DNA of 64,000 nucleotides, from the NCBI GenBank assembly GCA_020444045.1, contig JAHLLS010000014.1, positions 94,592 through 158,591 of the forward strand. The letters are read 5' to 3'. The notes under the pieces are model-generated. The model was not told the origin of the DNA and searched no databases. It saw only the letters and a list, made by a program, of their open reading frames with translations. Origin of the DNA: Deltaproteobacteria bacterium. GTDB lineage: Bacteria; Desulfobacterota; Desulfobacteria; Desulfobacterales; UBA5852. Positions 26,252 through 35,405 of this stretch are shown piece by piece; the first letter of the stretch is position 1, and every line of letters starts with the position of its first letter. The translations under genes were made by a program, and so were the position numbers.

Positions 26252-28795
26252 ATGACGACACGCACTGATAATCTGTTCATTCTGACAGTTCTGTTGGGCG
26301 CCCTCCTGATCGTGCCAACAACGGCCGCGGCGACCCAAAACTGGTTCGAACAGGGGTTGGCGGCGCTAAAGGCCAAAGACTACCAGGCCGCCGTCGACAA
26401 ATTTACCATGGCCATCGAAGCGGTGCCCGATGATTTCGAAGCCCTCAACAACCGGGGCTTCGCCCGGATCTATACCGGCGACTACCGGGGCGCTATCGAA
26501 GATTGCAGCCGCTCTATCGCCATCAATCCCGGTTCGGCCAAAGCTTACAACAACAGGGGACTGGCCCGCCTGTTCACCGGTGAATTCGATGACGCGATTG
26601 CCGATTTCAATCAGGCCATCGCCATCAACCCCCGCTATGTGGATGCCTACAGCAACCGCGGCCTGGCCTGGTCGCAAAAAGAAGACTACCCCCGAGCCAT
26701 CGCCGACTGCACCGAGGCCCTGCATCTCAATCCCCGCGCCGCCAAAGCCCTTTACAGCCGAGGTTTTGCCCGGGACCGCCAGGGTGATCCCGGCGGTGCC
26801 ATGCGGGACTACATCCAGGTCTTGAAGGTCAATCCAGGCTATATCGAAGCCTTTAACAGCATGGCCTGGATCATGGCCACCTCGCCCGACGACCGCTTGC
26901 GCGACGGGCGGCGCGCCGTGGCCTACGCCGAAAAGGCGGTCGACAATTCACCCCCCGACATCAATTTCCTGGACACATTGGCTGCCGCCTATGCCGAAGC
27001 CGGACGCTTCGACGAAGCCATCGCCATCGAGAACCGAATCATATCCCTGCTGGCCAAGGCCCGGCAGCCCGACGCGATTCCAATGCACGTCAACCGAATG
27101 AACCATTACGAAGAGGGCTGCCCCTACCGTGACCCCATCACCATTCAGTCGGTAAGTGCCGTCACCGACCTGCAAGGCGAACTGCAAGCCATCGACGACC
27201 TGGTCTTCGCGCCCGAATTGACACGCGTGGTTTACGCGACGCCCGAAGCCGTCCAAAGTATGACGGCCGAATCCTCCGTGAAAAACGATGCACCCCAACC
27301 CATGCTTGTGGCTCAAACCGCACCGACGTCCCCTGTAACCGTGCCCGAAGCCTTCAGCCAATCCATCCAGACGCCCCCCGATACGCCGGTCGAAATCACG
27401 CTCAACGCTGAACCCGATGATAATGCCGCGCTGGCCTTTGACATCGAAACCGTACCCTACCAGGGCGCCCTGCAGGGCACCCTGCCGCACCTGATGTATA
27501 CGCCCCGCCCCGGATTTGAAGGAGTTGACCGGTTCACCTTCCGGGCCCGCAACGCGGCCGGCCTCTCGAACCTGGCAACCATCACCATCATGGTGGCTGA
27601 GCCGGCGCCCGCACAAACCGGCGCGGAGGCACAACCCGACACCGATATAGCAACCGCCGCGCCCGAAGCGCCCGCCGATGCCCCCGCACCGATAGAAGAA
27701 ACCCCACCAGCGGCCATGGCCGCACCGACAGCACCGGCCGTTGAACCGGCCTTAGAGCCGCGCATAGAGTCCACCACGGAGATAGACATGCCGGCCGCGG
27801 CACCCGCCGAGGCGACCGAATTACCGTCTGAACCGCCGGCCGCCGATCTTCCCGCCGGGGAACCCGCATCTGAAATAGCCGCTCCGACACCACCGGCCGC
27901 ACCGGCGGCGGCCCCGTCTCCGGAACCGCCGCCATCCGTCGATCTGCCGACAGATGCCGCCTTCACCATCCAGGTCCGCTCCGTCAAGGAAGCCGCCGGT
28001 GCGGCCAAGATCGTGGCCCAACTGCGTGAAAAAGGCCATGCCGCCTTCAGTCAAGCCGTCGAGGTTCCGGACAAGGGCCAATGGCACCGGATCTACATCA
28101 ACGGATATCCTTCGCTTGAAACTGCCCGCGAAGCCCTCGCCAAACTCGACCCCGATCGCTTCAAGGGGGCGTTTGTCCGGCGTATGCCGGCTGGCATGGT
28201 TCCCCCCGCGCCTCCTGCGGAAACGCCGCAACCGGCGCCAGCGGCAGCCCCGGAACCGATCTCCGAACCCCCAGCATTACCGGCAGCGGAACCTGAGTCC
28301 GAAGCCGACGGAGAGCGTCAGGCCATCGCTGTTTCCGGCACCTATCCCTATGCCTACCAGGTCAAATCCTATAAACAGAAGGAAGAGGCCTTTCAGCTGG
28401 GTATGGAGTTGACCACCCAGGGTCAGCGGGCCTTTATCGGCAGGGGTTCCATGGGATCGACCGGAGTGTGGTATCGGGTTTACATCGGATGCTACCAGAC
28501 GCCCGAAGAGGCTGAAAAATACCGCGCCGATATCGCCCGCATCGGGTTTCCGGAGGCCTTCCTGACCCCCATTGCTTTAGCCATCGCTGTGACACCGGAT
28601 GAAACGGATCCGGCAGGGGAAACCTTGGAAAACCGCCTCATGGCCTCCGGCTTCCTGCCCTACCGACTGCCCGGCGAACGCGACAGCAACCCTTCCATCG
28701 TCATGGTGGGGGGCTTTCGCCACCCCGACGACGCCGCCCAGGTGCTGGCCGCGCTGGAACAGTCCGGGTTCAAGGGGAAGCTGAAACCCCGCTGA
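26252..28795 (+). CDS. Exported TPR / Ig-like / multi-SPOR protein
   Basis: The 847-residue protein has a signal peptide (about residues 1-27), at least five TPR units at about 30-270 (repeating NNRGxA and AIxDxxxAIxINP), and an Ig/cadherin-like domain near 365-450 (FEGVDRFTFRARNAAGLSN). A Pro/Ala/Glu-rich linker leads to a SPOR domain at about 568-646 (FTIQVRSVKEAAGA). A second Pro/Ala linker precedes another SPOR at 694-769 (YAYQVKSYKQKEEA), and a third SPOR-like end lies near 796-846 (PSIVMVGGFRHPDDA). SPOR domains bind denuded peptidoglycan glycans at division sites, so a periplasmic scaffold role in division or envelope remodelling is inferred. ATG 26252 is preferred to the GTG three codons earlier. 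Confidence 0.82.
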   Translation: MTTRTDNLFILTVLLGALLIVPTTAAATQNWFEQGLAALKAKDYQAAVDKFTMAIEAVPDDFEALNNRGFARIYTGDYRGAIEDCSRSIAINPGSAKAYNNRGLARLFTGEFDDAIADFNQAIAINPRYVDAYSNRGLAWSQKEDYPRAIADCTEALHLNPRAAKALYSRGFARDRQGDPGGAMRDYIQVLKVNPGYIEAFNSMAWIMATSPDDRLRDGRRAVAYAEKAVDNSPPDINFLDTLAAAYAEAGRFDEAIAIENRIISLLAKARQPDAIPMHVNRMNHYEEGCPYRDPITIQSVSAVTDLQGELQAIDDLVFAPELTRVVYATPEAVQSMTAESSVKNDAPQPMLVAQTAPTSPVTVPEAFSQSIQTPPDTPVEITLNAEPDDNAALAFDIETVPYQGALQGTLPHLMYTPRPGFEGVDRFTFRARNAAGLSNLATITIMVAEPAPAQTGAEAQPDTDIATAAPEAPADAPAPIEETPPAAMAAPTAPAVEPALEPRIESTTEIDMPAAAPAEATELPSEPPAADLPAGEPASEIAAPTPPAAPAAAPSPEPPPSVDLPTDAAFTIQVRSVKEAAGAAKIVAQLREKGHAAFSQAVEVPDKGQWHRIYINGYPSLETAREALAKLDPDRFKGAFVRRMPAGMVPPAPPAETPQPAPAAAPEPISEPPALPAAEPESEADGERQAIAVSGTYPYAYQVKSYKQKEEAFQLGMELTTQGQRAFIGRGSMGSTGVWYRVYIGCYQTPEEAEKYRADIARIGFPEAFLTPIALAIAVTPDETDPAGETLENRLMASGFLPYRLPGERDSNPSIVMVGGFRHPDDAAQVLAALEQSGFKGKLKPR

Positions 28796-28822
28796 TAACG
28801 CTGTCCTGATAAACTTGGAAAT

Positions 28823-28917
28823 CGAAAGAGACGGGAATAAGCAAGCGGACTGTCTGAGCCCGCCACGAAACGGACAAATTTCCGCGCGTTCCGGCCGCAG
28901 CGAAGACGCTCAGGATA
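28823..28917 (+). repeat. Dispersed intergenic repeat, copy A3 (truncated)
   Basis: This shorter copy carries the same opening blocks as A1 and A2 (GGACTGTCTGAGC, then AATTTCCGCGCG, TTCCGGCCGCAG and GACGCTCAGG). It stops where the others continue to CCCGAAGGG. It lies immediately upstream of TrmO, and the AGGATAAG that may serve as the TrmO ribosome site is at the repeat boundary. Confidence 0.6.
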
Positions 28918-28925
28918 AGATCATC

Positions 28926-29345
28926 ATGCAAATAACCTTACAACCCATTGGAACAGCGCACACGGATGAGGAGAGCATTCCCCGGCACTGGACGGTGTCG
29001 GATGTGGAAGGCACGCTGGTGATCGACTCCGCGTATAGTGAAGGGCTTTCGGACATTGCCGCCGGGCAGCGCATTGTCGTGCTCTTCCATTTCCACAAGA
29101 GCCCCCCGTTCTCACGCGATCTTTTGAAGCAAACCCCACCCCACCGGGGGCAGCTCCTGGGTGTGTTCAGCATCTGTTCGCCCAGGCGACCCAATCCGAT
29201 CGGGTTGTCGGTGCTGGAGGTATTGGCAAGGGGCGAGAACGTGTTGCGTGTGCGTGGCATGGACATGCTCGACGGCACGCCCATCCTCGATATAAAACCC
29301 TTCGTCGTTAACGAGGATACCCTGCCGAGCCGGAAGGGAAAGTAA
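28926..29345 (+). CDS. trmO: tRNA m6t6A37 methyltransferase TrmO-like (TsaA/YaeB) protein
   Basis: A 139-residue TrmO-type protein, which methylates t6A at position 37 of ANN-decoding tRNAs using SAM. The family signature SICSPRRPNPIGLSVLEVL is at about residues 78-96, preceded by SPPFSRDLLKQTPPHRG. It is short compared with E. coli TrmO (about 235 residues) because the C-terminal domain is absent, as in archaeal-type members. ATG 28926 is where similarity begins; the earlier in-frame start at 28815 would translate the upstream repeat. Confidence 0.82.
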   Translation: MQITLQPIGTAHTDEESIPRHWTVSDVEGTLVIDSAYSEGLSDIAAGQRIVVLFHFHKSPPFSRDLLKQTPPHRGQLLGVFSICSPRRPNPIGLSVLEVLARGENVLRVRGMDMLDGTPILDIKPFVVNEDTLPSRKGK

Positions 29346-29428
29346 TCGCGCCCCCTCGGCCCCATACCCCGAAATTAGCATTCCCCTCGCATGAAGCATC
29401 TATTTCCTCGGGCGGGATAGATCGTCTG

Positions 29429-31021
29429 TCAGGCAGCGTGGACCGTCTCGCTCGGGTGATGGGATACCGTCGGCCTTCCGGAACCGGCGGCCCCTTCGAC
29501 ACGGCTGTTAGTCAACCAGTGGGCATTGTTTTCTTCCGGGTAGTCGCTTCGGATAAAACATCCACGGCTTTCCAAGCGCGCCTGGCTGGCGACCGAAATT
29601 GCCCTGAGCACCGTCGCCATGCTCAACAAATCCGTGCGGGCTCGTCTCTGTTCCGGCGGATCGACAGACAGCTCCAGGATACGGGGAACCAGACCATCAA
29701 GGCCATCAAGGCCCGCTTGCAGTCCGGCCGCACTGCGAACCACCCCGGCATGCTGCCATGCAATGGTCTGAAGGTTGCCGCGTAGCTCCCGTAGTGCGAG
29801 GCGATCCGGTGCCGCTGAAGAAGTCGCCGAAGCCTTTTCGTCGCAAGGTCCTTCATATCGGGGATTTCCACCAAACACGCCTGCAGCATGCGTACCGGCC
29901 AATTGACCGAACACCAGGCATTCGGCCAGGGCGTTGCCGCCCTTACGGCAGGCGCCATGTAGTCCCCAGGCGACTTCGCCGCAAGCAAACAGTCTTGAAA
30001 GATCCGTGGTGCCGGTGGGGTCGATGCGCACACCGCCCATCATGTAGTGAGCGGCCGGTGAAATGGCCACAGGCTGCGATCGAAAATCAAACCGTCGTTT
30101 TTTCAACAGCACCAAGGGATGGCGATTCCAGTGGGGGTCGGCAACACCTTGATAATCCATGTAAACCGGCCCTTTTTGCCACTCTTCGAACAAAACGGCA
30201 GACAACCAGTCCCGCCGGTTTCGGATGGCATGGTTAATGTCATCGATCCCGTATGCTTCAGCCAGATCCCTGCCATCTGTCGTCATAATGCGGCTCCCTT
30301 CAGGATGAGGGGAATTGAGCATCATGGAAGGCAAATGTGCCTGGGCCATCACAACGGGATAGTATTGCACAAACTCCATATCCCAGAGAGCCAGGCCGAC
30401 ATCTGCCGCCAGAGCATAGCCCTGACCCAGAGTCGATTTCTGGTTGTCGTTTCTCAGATAGAGCGCACCGGCGCCCCCCGTGGCGAGAATAACCGCTCCG
30501 GCACGCACCTCAACCGCCCGGCCTTCGCGGTTGAAGCCATTGATACCCGCCGCCCGCTTATCGGCTGTGAGAATTCGATCCACCCAGGTACCGCCCATAC
30601 ACACAATGCCATCATCATTGCGTACGCACCCTGCCAGAACCCGTGCCAGCCTGACGCCTGGAAATTCATCTCCCCCGCCTGCCGACAGGGAATAATGGTC
30701 TTTTTTTTCCGTTATCTGCAGTCCAAGTTTTCTCAGTCGATCGATGGCGTCAGGAAGTTCGGCCGCCACCTGCCTGGCCATCCATGGGCGGCCGAGGGAT
30801 CGCCCGATTCTTAATGTGTCATCGACATATCTCGCTGAATCGTATCCCGCGGTCGGCCCTGAAAAGATACCGTTTGATAGTGCCGTATTGGTAGCCAGTC
30901 CCAGTTCGGTCCGATCCACGATCAGCACCCGGGCTCCCTGTGACCGGGCTGCCTGTGCTGCCGTCATGCCAGCCAGCCCACCACCGACGATCACGACATC
31001 TGTTTCATGTTTCCGAGTCAT
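29429..31021 (-). CDS. FAD-dependent oxidoreductase, fumarate reductase/L-aspartate oxidase family
   Basis: The 530-residue flavoprotein opens with a dinucleotide-binding fold (DVVIVGGGLAGMTAAQAA) and continues with AGAVILATGGAGALYLRN. The family's capping and active-site regions follow, with PAAHYMMGGVRIDPTG near residue 330 and RLFACGEVAWGLHGAC plus KGGNALAECLVFG near 345-375. This is the succinate dehydrogenase/fumarate reductase flavoprotein superfamily, with a C-terminal helical domain. The substrate could be fumarate-like or an alpha-beta double bond. It lies 95 bases downstream of an amidase gene on the same strand. Confidence 0.85.
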   Translation of the reverse strand: MTRKHETDVVIVGGGLAGMTAAQAARSQGARVLIVDRTELGLATNTALSNGIFSGPTAGYDSARYVDDTLRIGRSLGRPWMARQVAAELPDAIDRLRKLGLQITEKKDHYSLSAGGGDEFPGVRLARVLAGCVRNDDGIVCMGGTWVDRILTADKRAAGINGFNREGRAVEVRAGAVILATGGAGALYLRNDNQKSTLGQGYALAADVGLALWDMEFVQYYPVVMAQAHLPSMMLNSPHPEGSRIMTTDGRDLAEAYGIDDINHAIRNRRDWLSAVLFEEWQKGPVYMDYQGVADPHWNRHPLVLLKKRRFDFRSQPVAISPAAHYMMGGVRIDPTGTTDLSRLFACGEVAWGLHGACRKGGNALAECLVFGQLAGTHAAGVFGGNPRYEGPCDEKASATSSAAPDRLALRELRGNLQTIAWQHAGVVRSAAGLQAGLDGLDGLVPRILELSVDPPEQRRARTDLLSMATVLRAISVASQARLESRGCFIRSDYPEENNAHWLTNSRVEGAAGSGRPTVSHHPSETVHAA

Positions 31022-31116
31022 CCGTTTCTCCAGGGCATCGTTCTCGCATGGCCCCTTTGGCTATCCCCCTGTGTCAGGATAGTTGTTCACCCCTGATGAA
31101 TCGGTTGCTCTCTGGG

Positions 31117-32607
31117 TCAGCCCCTGGGCTTCCCCAGCGGTGGAACCGATACCGGCTGCTTGCGGTATTGCGTTGCCTGTTCAAACGAATAGGCGATTTC
31201 GATCAGGGTGATTTCCCGGAACGGCCTACCGAGAATTTCCATGCCAATCGGCACACCAATGGGGGCGGTTTCCGAGGGGGCCGAAAAACCGGCCGGGACA
31301 CAGAAGGATGGGAAACCCGTTACAGAACCCAAAACACCGTTCCTTTCAAGCTGGCTTCCCCCAATCCTACAGACCAATTGCTGCTGATGGGGATAAACCA
31401 GCGCATCCAACCGGTGGTCGGCCATCAGTTTCATGATCTGCGTTTGCAACTTGCTTCTTTTGGCGAGCCGCTGGTTGTATTCAGGCGTACCCGTGCTCAG
31501 AGCCACTGCTTTCTGGAGATTATCCTTGATTCCAGGATGATATTTTCCGGAAGCCAGAATTTCTTCGACGGAATGAACCAACGCACGCTTCGGAAGCGCC
31601 GTCAGATAGGTATTCAGATGATCTTTCAGATCATGCAGGTGCAGGCTGACCTCATTGACCAGATAGCCCGAATCGATCTTTTCGTACAAGGATATGATCT
31701 CACCGCCTGTGTCTTTCATGGCGTCGATGCTGTTTCTCACTACCGTGTTCGTTTCATCATGAATAGCTGCAGCGCCGAAGAAGCTCTCCAGAACACCGAT
31801 GCGCTTCCCTGTCAATCCATCTTTTTTTAAAAACGTTGTGTAGGACGGCGGCACGCGGCCCACTGACCATGCGGTTTCGGCGTCAGCAGGATCATATCCG
31901 GCGATGACGTCTAGAACCCGCACAGCATCTTCCACCGTTCTGCAAATTGGGCCGGCGGTGTCCTGGGTGAATGAGTACGGAATGATGCCGTCGCGACTGA
32001 CCAGTCCGGTGGTGGGGCGAATGCCAACAAGGCTGTTCGCAGAGGCCGGTGACCGGATTGAATTAATCGTATCCGTTCCGATGCCAACCAAGCCGAAATT
32101 GGATGCAAGAGACGCCCCGGTGCCACCGCTGGAACCTCCCGGCGTGCGGGTCAAATCGTAGGGATTCAGCGTTTGTCCCAAAATCGAACTGATGGTTTCG
32201 CCCCAGATAGCAAATTCGTGAAGATTGGTTTTGGCCAGGATTAGCGCGCCAGCTTCACGAAGCCTGCGGGTGATAAAGGCGTCGTCTTCCGGCGTGAAAC
32301 CTTCCAGGCTCGTCGACCCGCCCGTCGTTGGCATATCCATCGTATCGCAGTTGTCTTTGAGCATCACCGGGACACCGTGCAAGGGCCCCGAAAGACCGCC
32401 GGCGACGAATTTTCGATCCAAGGCATCAGCTTCTTCCAAAGCTTTTGGATTAATGGTTATCACGGCGTTCAGCTTGGGTCCTTTTTGGTCATAGGCTTCG
32501 ATACGCGATAGATAGTCTTCGACCAGGTGACGACATGTCACTGCGCCATCTTTCATGGCCCGATGATATTGTGTGATGGTGGATTCTTCGAGCATAAAGG
32601 GTTCCAT
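31117..32607 (-). CDS. Amidase (amidase signature family)
   Basis: A 496-residue amidase. The Ser-cisSer-Lys triad is visible: Lys in GVPVMLKDNCDT near residue 84, cis-Ser in TPGGSSGGTGAS near 158, and nucleophile Ser in GTDTINSIRSPAS near 182. The last motif is slightly atypical because GTDTGGSIR is the rule and an Asn-containing IN replaces GG. GatA-like transamidation is unlikely because GatB/C are absent. A substrate amide cannot be named. The ATG has GAGGG upstream. It heads a probable operon with the flavoprotein. Confidence 0.87.
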   Translation of the reverse strand: MEPFMLEESTITQYHRAMKDGAVTCRHLVEDYLSRIEAYDQKGPKLNAVITINPKALEEADALDRKFVAGGLSGPLHGVPVMLKDNCDTMDMPTTGGSTSLEGFTPEDDAFITRRLREAGALILAKTNLHEFAIWGETISSILGQTLNPYDLTRTPGGSSGGTGASLASNFGLVGIGTDTINSIRSPASANSLVGIRPTTGLVSRDGIIPYSFTQDTAGPICRTVEDAVRVLDVIAGYDPADAETAWSVGRVPPSYTTFLKKDGLTGKRIGVLESFFGAAAIHDETNTVVRNSIDAMKDTGGEIISLYEKIDSGYLVNEVSLHLHDLKDHLNTYLTALPKRALVHSVEEILASGKYHPGIKDNLQKAVALSTGTPEYNQRLAKRSKLQTQIMKLMADHRLDALVYPHQQQLVCRIGGSQLERNGVLGSVTGFPSFCVPAGFSAPSETAPIGVPIGMEILGRPFREITLIEIAYSFEQATQYRKQPVSVPPLGKPRG

Positions 32608-32806
32608 TTAATTGCCCTCACAGTAATCGTCTTTTATAGATTGGTTGTAGAAAGAACTATAGCTTATCATGAGTATCAAATATTTCTCTCCAGGGTTGCT
32701 TGACCAGCGGTCAAGATCGGGAGAGATTTTCTTGACGCGTTTGGATTCGCAAGCGCGATGTTGCGTTAGACTGATCTCGCGAGAGGAAGTCGTCCATAAC
32801 CGAGTG

Positions 32807-32999
32807 TCACGTGATCGTCCCGCCGCCATCAACCCGCAGAACATGTCCTGTAATCATGTTGGCGTACTCAAAGGCGAGAAAGAGCACTGGATAAGCCACC
32901 TCTTCGGGGTGGCCATGCACCGCAGTGGAACGCTGTCCAAACGGTGCCCATACATTCCGGCCTCTCTTGCACCCAGCAATCTTTTAATGACAGTGATTG
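32807..32999 (-). pseudogene. C-terminal remnant of a short-chain dehydrogenase/reductase
   Basis: In the minus frame ending with TGA at 32807, the residues HPEEVAYPVLFLAFEYAN and MITGHVLRVDGGGT are the standard last 40 residues of an SDR (P-E-E-V-A ... ITG-x-VDGG). Upstream in the same frame the sequence degrades into unrelated residues and a stop, and no Rossmann GxxxGxG start exists nearby. The gene is therefore a 5'-deleted remnant. Confidence 0.65.
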
Positions 33000-33060
33000 G
33001 CCGACAAGGCTGTAATATCTCGGGCGGCATAGTTGAAACGGTTCTGAAGAATTGGTAATC

Positions 33061-33095
33061 ACCCGGCAGCCGATTTTTTTGCACGGCTGCCGGGT
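33061..33095 (-). terminator. Rho-independent-type hairpin after the fatty-acid transporter gene
   Basis: ACCCGGCAGCCG (33061-33072) and its exact complement CGGCTGCCGGGT (33084-33095) form a 12-bp GC-rich stem with an 11-base loop containing T7 on the plus strand. It lies 27 bases downstream of the transporter stop. The T-tract is in the loop rather than after the stem, so efficiency as an intrinsic terminator is uncertain. Confidence 0.55.
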
Positions 33096-33121
33096 TTCCT
33101 ACGATAGGTGTCCAGGTTAAA

Positions 33122-34510
33122 TCAGTAAGGGAAGAAATAAAGGCCAAGTGCGATAAAAGGCGCCGCCACAATCATGAGCACCATGCAGTATCCCATGATA
33201 TCCCGAGCACGCAGGCCGGTGATCCCCAGCAGAGCGATAGCCCAGAAAGGCTGGAACATATTGGTCCACATATCGCCGCAACCGAAGGCGACGATGGTTT
33301 TGCCCACCGGGACGCCGAGATCCATGGAAATCTGGCCGACAATGCCACCAATGACGCCCCATTCGCCGCCGCCCGACGGGATAAAAATATTGACGATGCC
33401 GCCGGTAAGCCAGGCGATGATTGGAAACGTCTCTGCCGTTGCAAAACTCAGAAAGCCCGCCGTGATGATGGTGGCCAGGCCTGAGTAGGAAATCATGCCC
33501 ATGATGCCTGCATAAAACGGAAACTGCAGGATGATGCCGCTGGCTCCCGGGGTCGCCGTCGTAACGGCACGAACGTAGCGGATAGGCGTCTTGTGCAGGA
33601 TGATGCCGGCGATCAAAAAGATAAAATTGAAAATATTGAGATTGAGATCAAGCCCTTTGGTTGCAAAATAGTAACCGATGTAAACTATCCCCGCCAGACC
33701 AACCAGGTAGGATATGACAGAACTGTTTTCAAGCCAATCCGCGAGTCCCCTCTTGGTGATGGGAGATGGCTTTTCGTCCTTGGACAGATCCTTGTCCTTA
33801 GCGAGCTCGGGGTCGAATTGATCGATGCCGAGGCAGCTGTCAATGCCCATACACTCATCCTGATTCTTGGGGGTCATGAGCCACATGGTGATGGGAACGA
33901 CGAACAGACATAGCATGATGGCCATTAAAAACGCGTAAGGCGTAAAAACGGACTCGGTCATGGGCACGACGCCGAAAATTTTCTCAAAGACATGTCCTTG
34001 GGTGGCCGATAGCAGTCCAGCGGACGTGGACGGGCCGACATGCCAGACCATCTGGCCCGTATAGGCCGCGGCGGCAATCAGCGGGTAGTGAATAGCAATG
34101 TTCTTCACGTACCCTTCTTTGGCCACTTCACGGGCAAAAATGGCTGCCACGACCAAACCCAGGCCCCAATGAAAATAGGTGACCGTAGTGGCGACATACG
34201 CCGTCATCAAAACGGCCTGACCACCGGTTTTGGGTATTCTGGCAAGTCGTTGCAGGAAAGGATGAATGCCCGGGGCAATGGCCAGAGCGTGGCCGGTGAC
34301 CAGAATCAGCACCATTTGCATGGCGAAAGTGAGGTACTTCCAAAACCCAGTGTACCAATGCACGATCATGTCCATTGGGCCATTCTCGGTCAATATCCAC
34401 CCCATGATGTAGCTGATGAATGTCAAAATCACTGCAAACAGATAAGGATTGGGCATGTTTCTTTCGGACCAATCGGACATCTTCTTCCCACTTTGTGCAA
34501 TGATATTCAC
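33122..34510 (-). CDS. Short-chain fatty acid transporter, AtoE family
   Basis: The 462-residue membrane protein matches the AtoE/TIGR00366 pattern: about ten to twelve helices, with WSERNMPNPYLFAVILTF at the start, THE-type TYFHWGLGLVVAAIFARE near 110-128, MVWHVGPSTSAGLL, and the C-terminal IFIPSGGGEWGVIGGIVG. Members import short-chain fatty acids such as acetoacetate or butyrate. The start is a GTG preceded by GGAGGAGG. It sits at the left of the direct-repeat-flanked island, and the left repeat lies upstream of it, so it may share control with the island (inference). Confidence 0.88.
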   Translation of the reverse strand: MNIIAQSGKKMSDWSERNMPNPYLFAVILTFISYIMGWILTENGPMDMIVHWYTGFWKYLTFAMQMVLILVTGHALAIAPGIHPFLQRLARIPKTGGQAVLMTAYVATTVTYFHWGLGLVVAAIFAREVAKEGYVKNIAIHYPLIAAAAYTGQMVWHVGPSTSAGLLSATQGHVFEKIFGVVPMTESVFTPYAFLMAIMLCLFVVPITMWLMTPKNQDECMGIDSCLGIDQFDPELAKDKDLSKDEKPSPITKRGLADWLENSSVISYLVGLAGIVYIGYYFATKGLDLNLNIFNFIFLIAGIILHKTPIRYVRAVTTATPGASGIILQFPFYAGIMGMISYSGLATIITAGFLSFATAETFPIIAWLTGGIVNIFIPSGGGEWGVIGGIVGQISMDLGVPVGKTIVAFGCGDMWTNMFQPFWAIALLGITGLRARDIMGYCMVLMIVAAPFIALGLYFFPY

Positions 34511-34886
34511 GAGGCCTCCTCCATTTCTGATGTGAGTTAAATTTCAGCGGATCTTGCCACAACTATTCATCTGATCGGTTATCTTGACTTGTCTCCCTTC
34601 TTTTGAGTTTGTGTTTTTGAGCCTCCAACGAAGAGGGGCTGCCAGACAAGGCGAAATGGGTCCCAATGAATGGACAGCATGATGGTAGTGAAAAAGTATA
34701 GGTCGAAAGAAACTTGGTAGGGACAGAGACATCAAGCAGACGCGGCCAAAAGACAAGGAAGGCCGAAATGCACCTCACCCGGGTTAGATCGTCAAGGGAG
34801 AAATGACCGTGTTCCTTGCTTGTCGTAACAGATCCATTCCCCAAGGACCTGTCGCAGGACGCGGCGCGACCCCAATCAAAACGGGA

Positions 34887-35384
34887 GGCTTCTGGAGAAG
34901 CTCCCATAGGGGTTGCCCCTGAATTCCACCAAAATTGACAACACATTGAATTCATGGTGTTGTCCTTCCGCGAAATGGCTGATCATACCGGGAATCGACC
35001 CGGTTGGAATTTAATATCAATTTGGCATATTGTATATATTATGCAGAATATCGATCAAATACTCCAAATTATTCATTCATGTCAATCAAAATCGACGTAT
35101 TATCTTCACTCCCTTGCGGGGCCTTAGTATGTGAATGATATTTAGCAAGGGCTGTTTTCGCTATCGGCGAACACGCGTCACAGCTGCCATTGGTGAAGGC
35201 CACTTCCTTTTCAATCGCTTTTAACACCATCGCGACACTGACACAGGGTGGACGCTTACCCGCACGCTGTCGCGATGTGATGGATTTGTGCCCGGAATTC
35301 AGGTGCTGTCATCATGAAATCCTGACCGGGTCAACGGCTTCGCAAGGCACTCCCGTTTGACACAGGCCACAGCCCTTGCCTTCA
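34887..35384. repeat. Left copy of a ~500-bp direct repeat
   Basis: This segment aligns along its whole length, in the same orientation, with 48383-48881. Shared blocks include GAATTCATGGTGTTGTCCTT, ATGGCTGATCATACCGG, TGTATATATTATGCAGAAT, TTAGTATGTGAATGATATTT, GGTGAAGGCCACTTCC and GGAATTCAGGTGCTGTCATC. By eye the copies differ at roughly one base in ten, with small indels. The repeat contains the last codons of a QueG-like gene, about 430 bases downstream of it, and a palindrome. Confidence 0.85.
35312..35384 (-). pseudogene. C-terminal fragment of a QueG-like 4Fe-4S protein
   Basis: Reading on the minus strand, the fragment encodes KGCGLCQTGVPCEAVDPVRIS followed by TGA. This is the end of the intact QueG-like protein at 48809-49672 with a single Asn-to-Asp change. 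No upstream part is present; the sequence changes to unrelated DNA at 35385. Confidence 0.8.
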
Positions 35385-35405
35385 GAAACGGATGCCGAGT
35401 GAGAT

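Larger units (their letters stand above)
32608..33121. other. Gene-poor region with an SDR remnant and a terminator
   Basis: The 514 bases between the amidase and the short-chain fatty acid transporter, both on the minus strand, hold the C-terminal remnant of a dehydrogenase (32807-32999) and an inverted repeat (33061-33095). A plus-strand frame at 32669-33058 is only its antisense shadow. Confidence 0.6.

Noticed and set aside
34511..34886. Open frame on the minus strand upstream of the AtoE gene as an extra small gene
   Set aside because: It shows no domain, overlaps the promoter side of the transporter gene, and extends into the direct repeat with different residues in the two copies.
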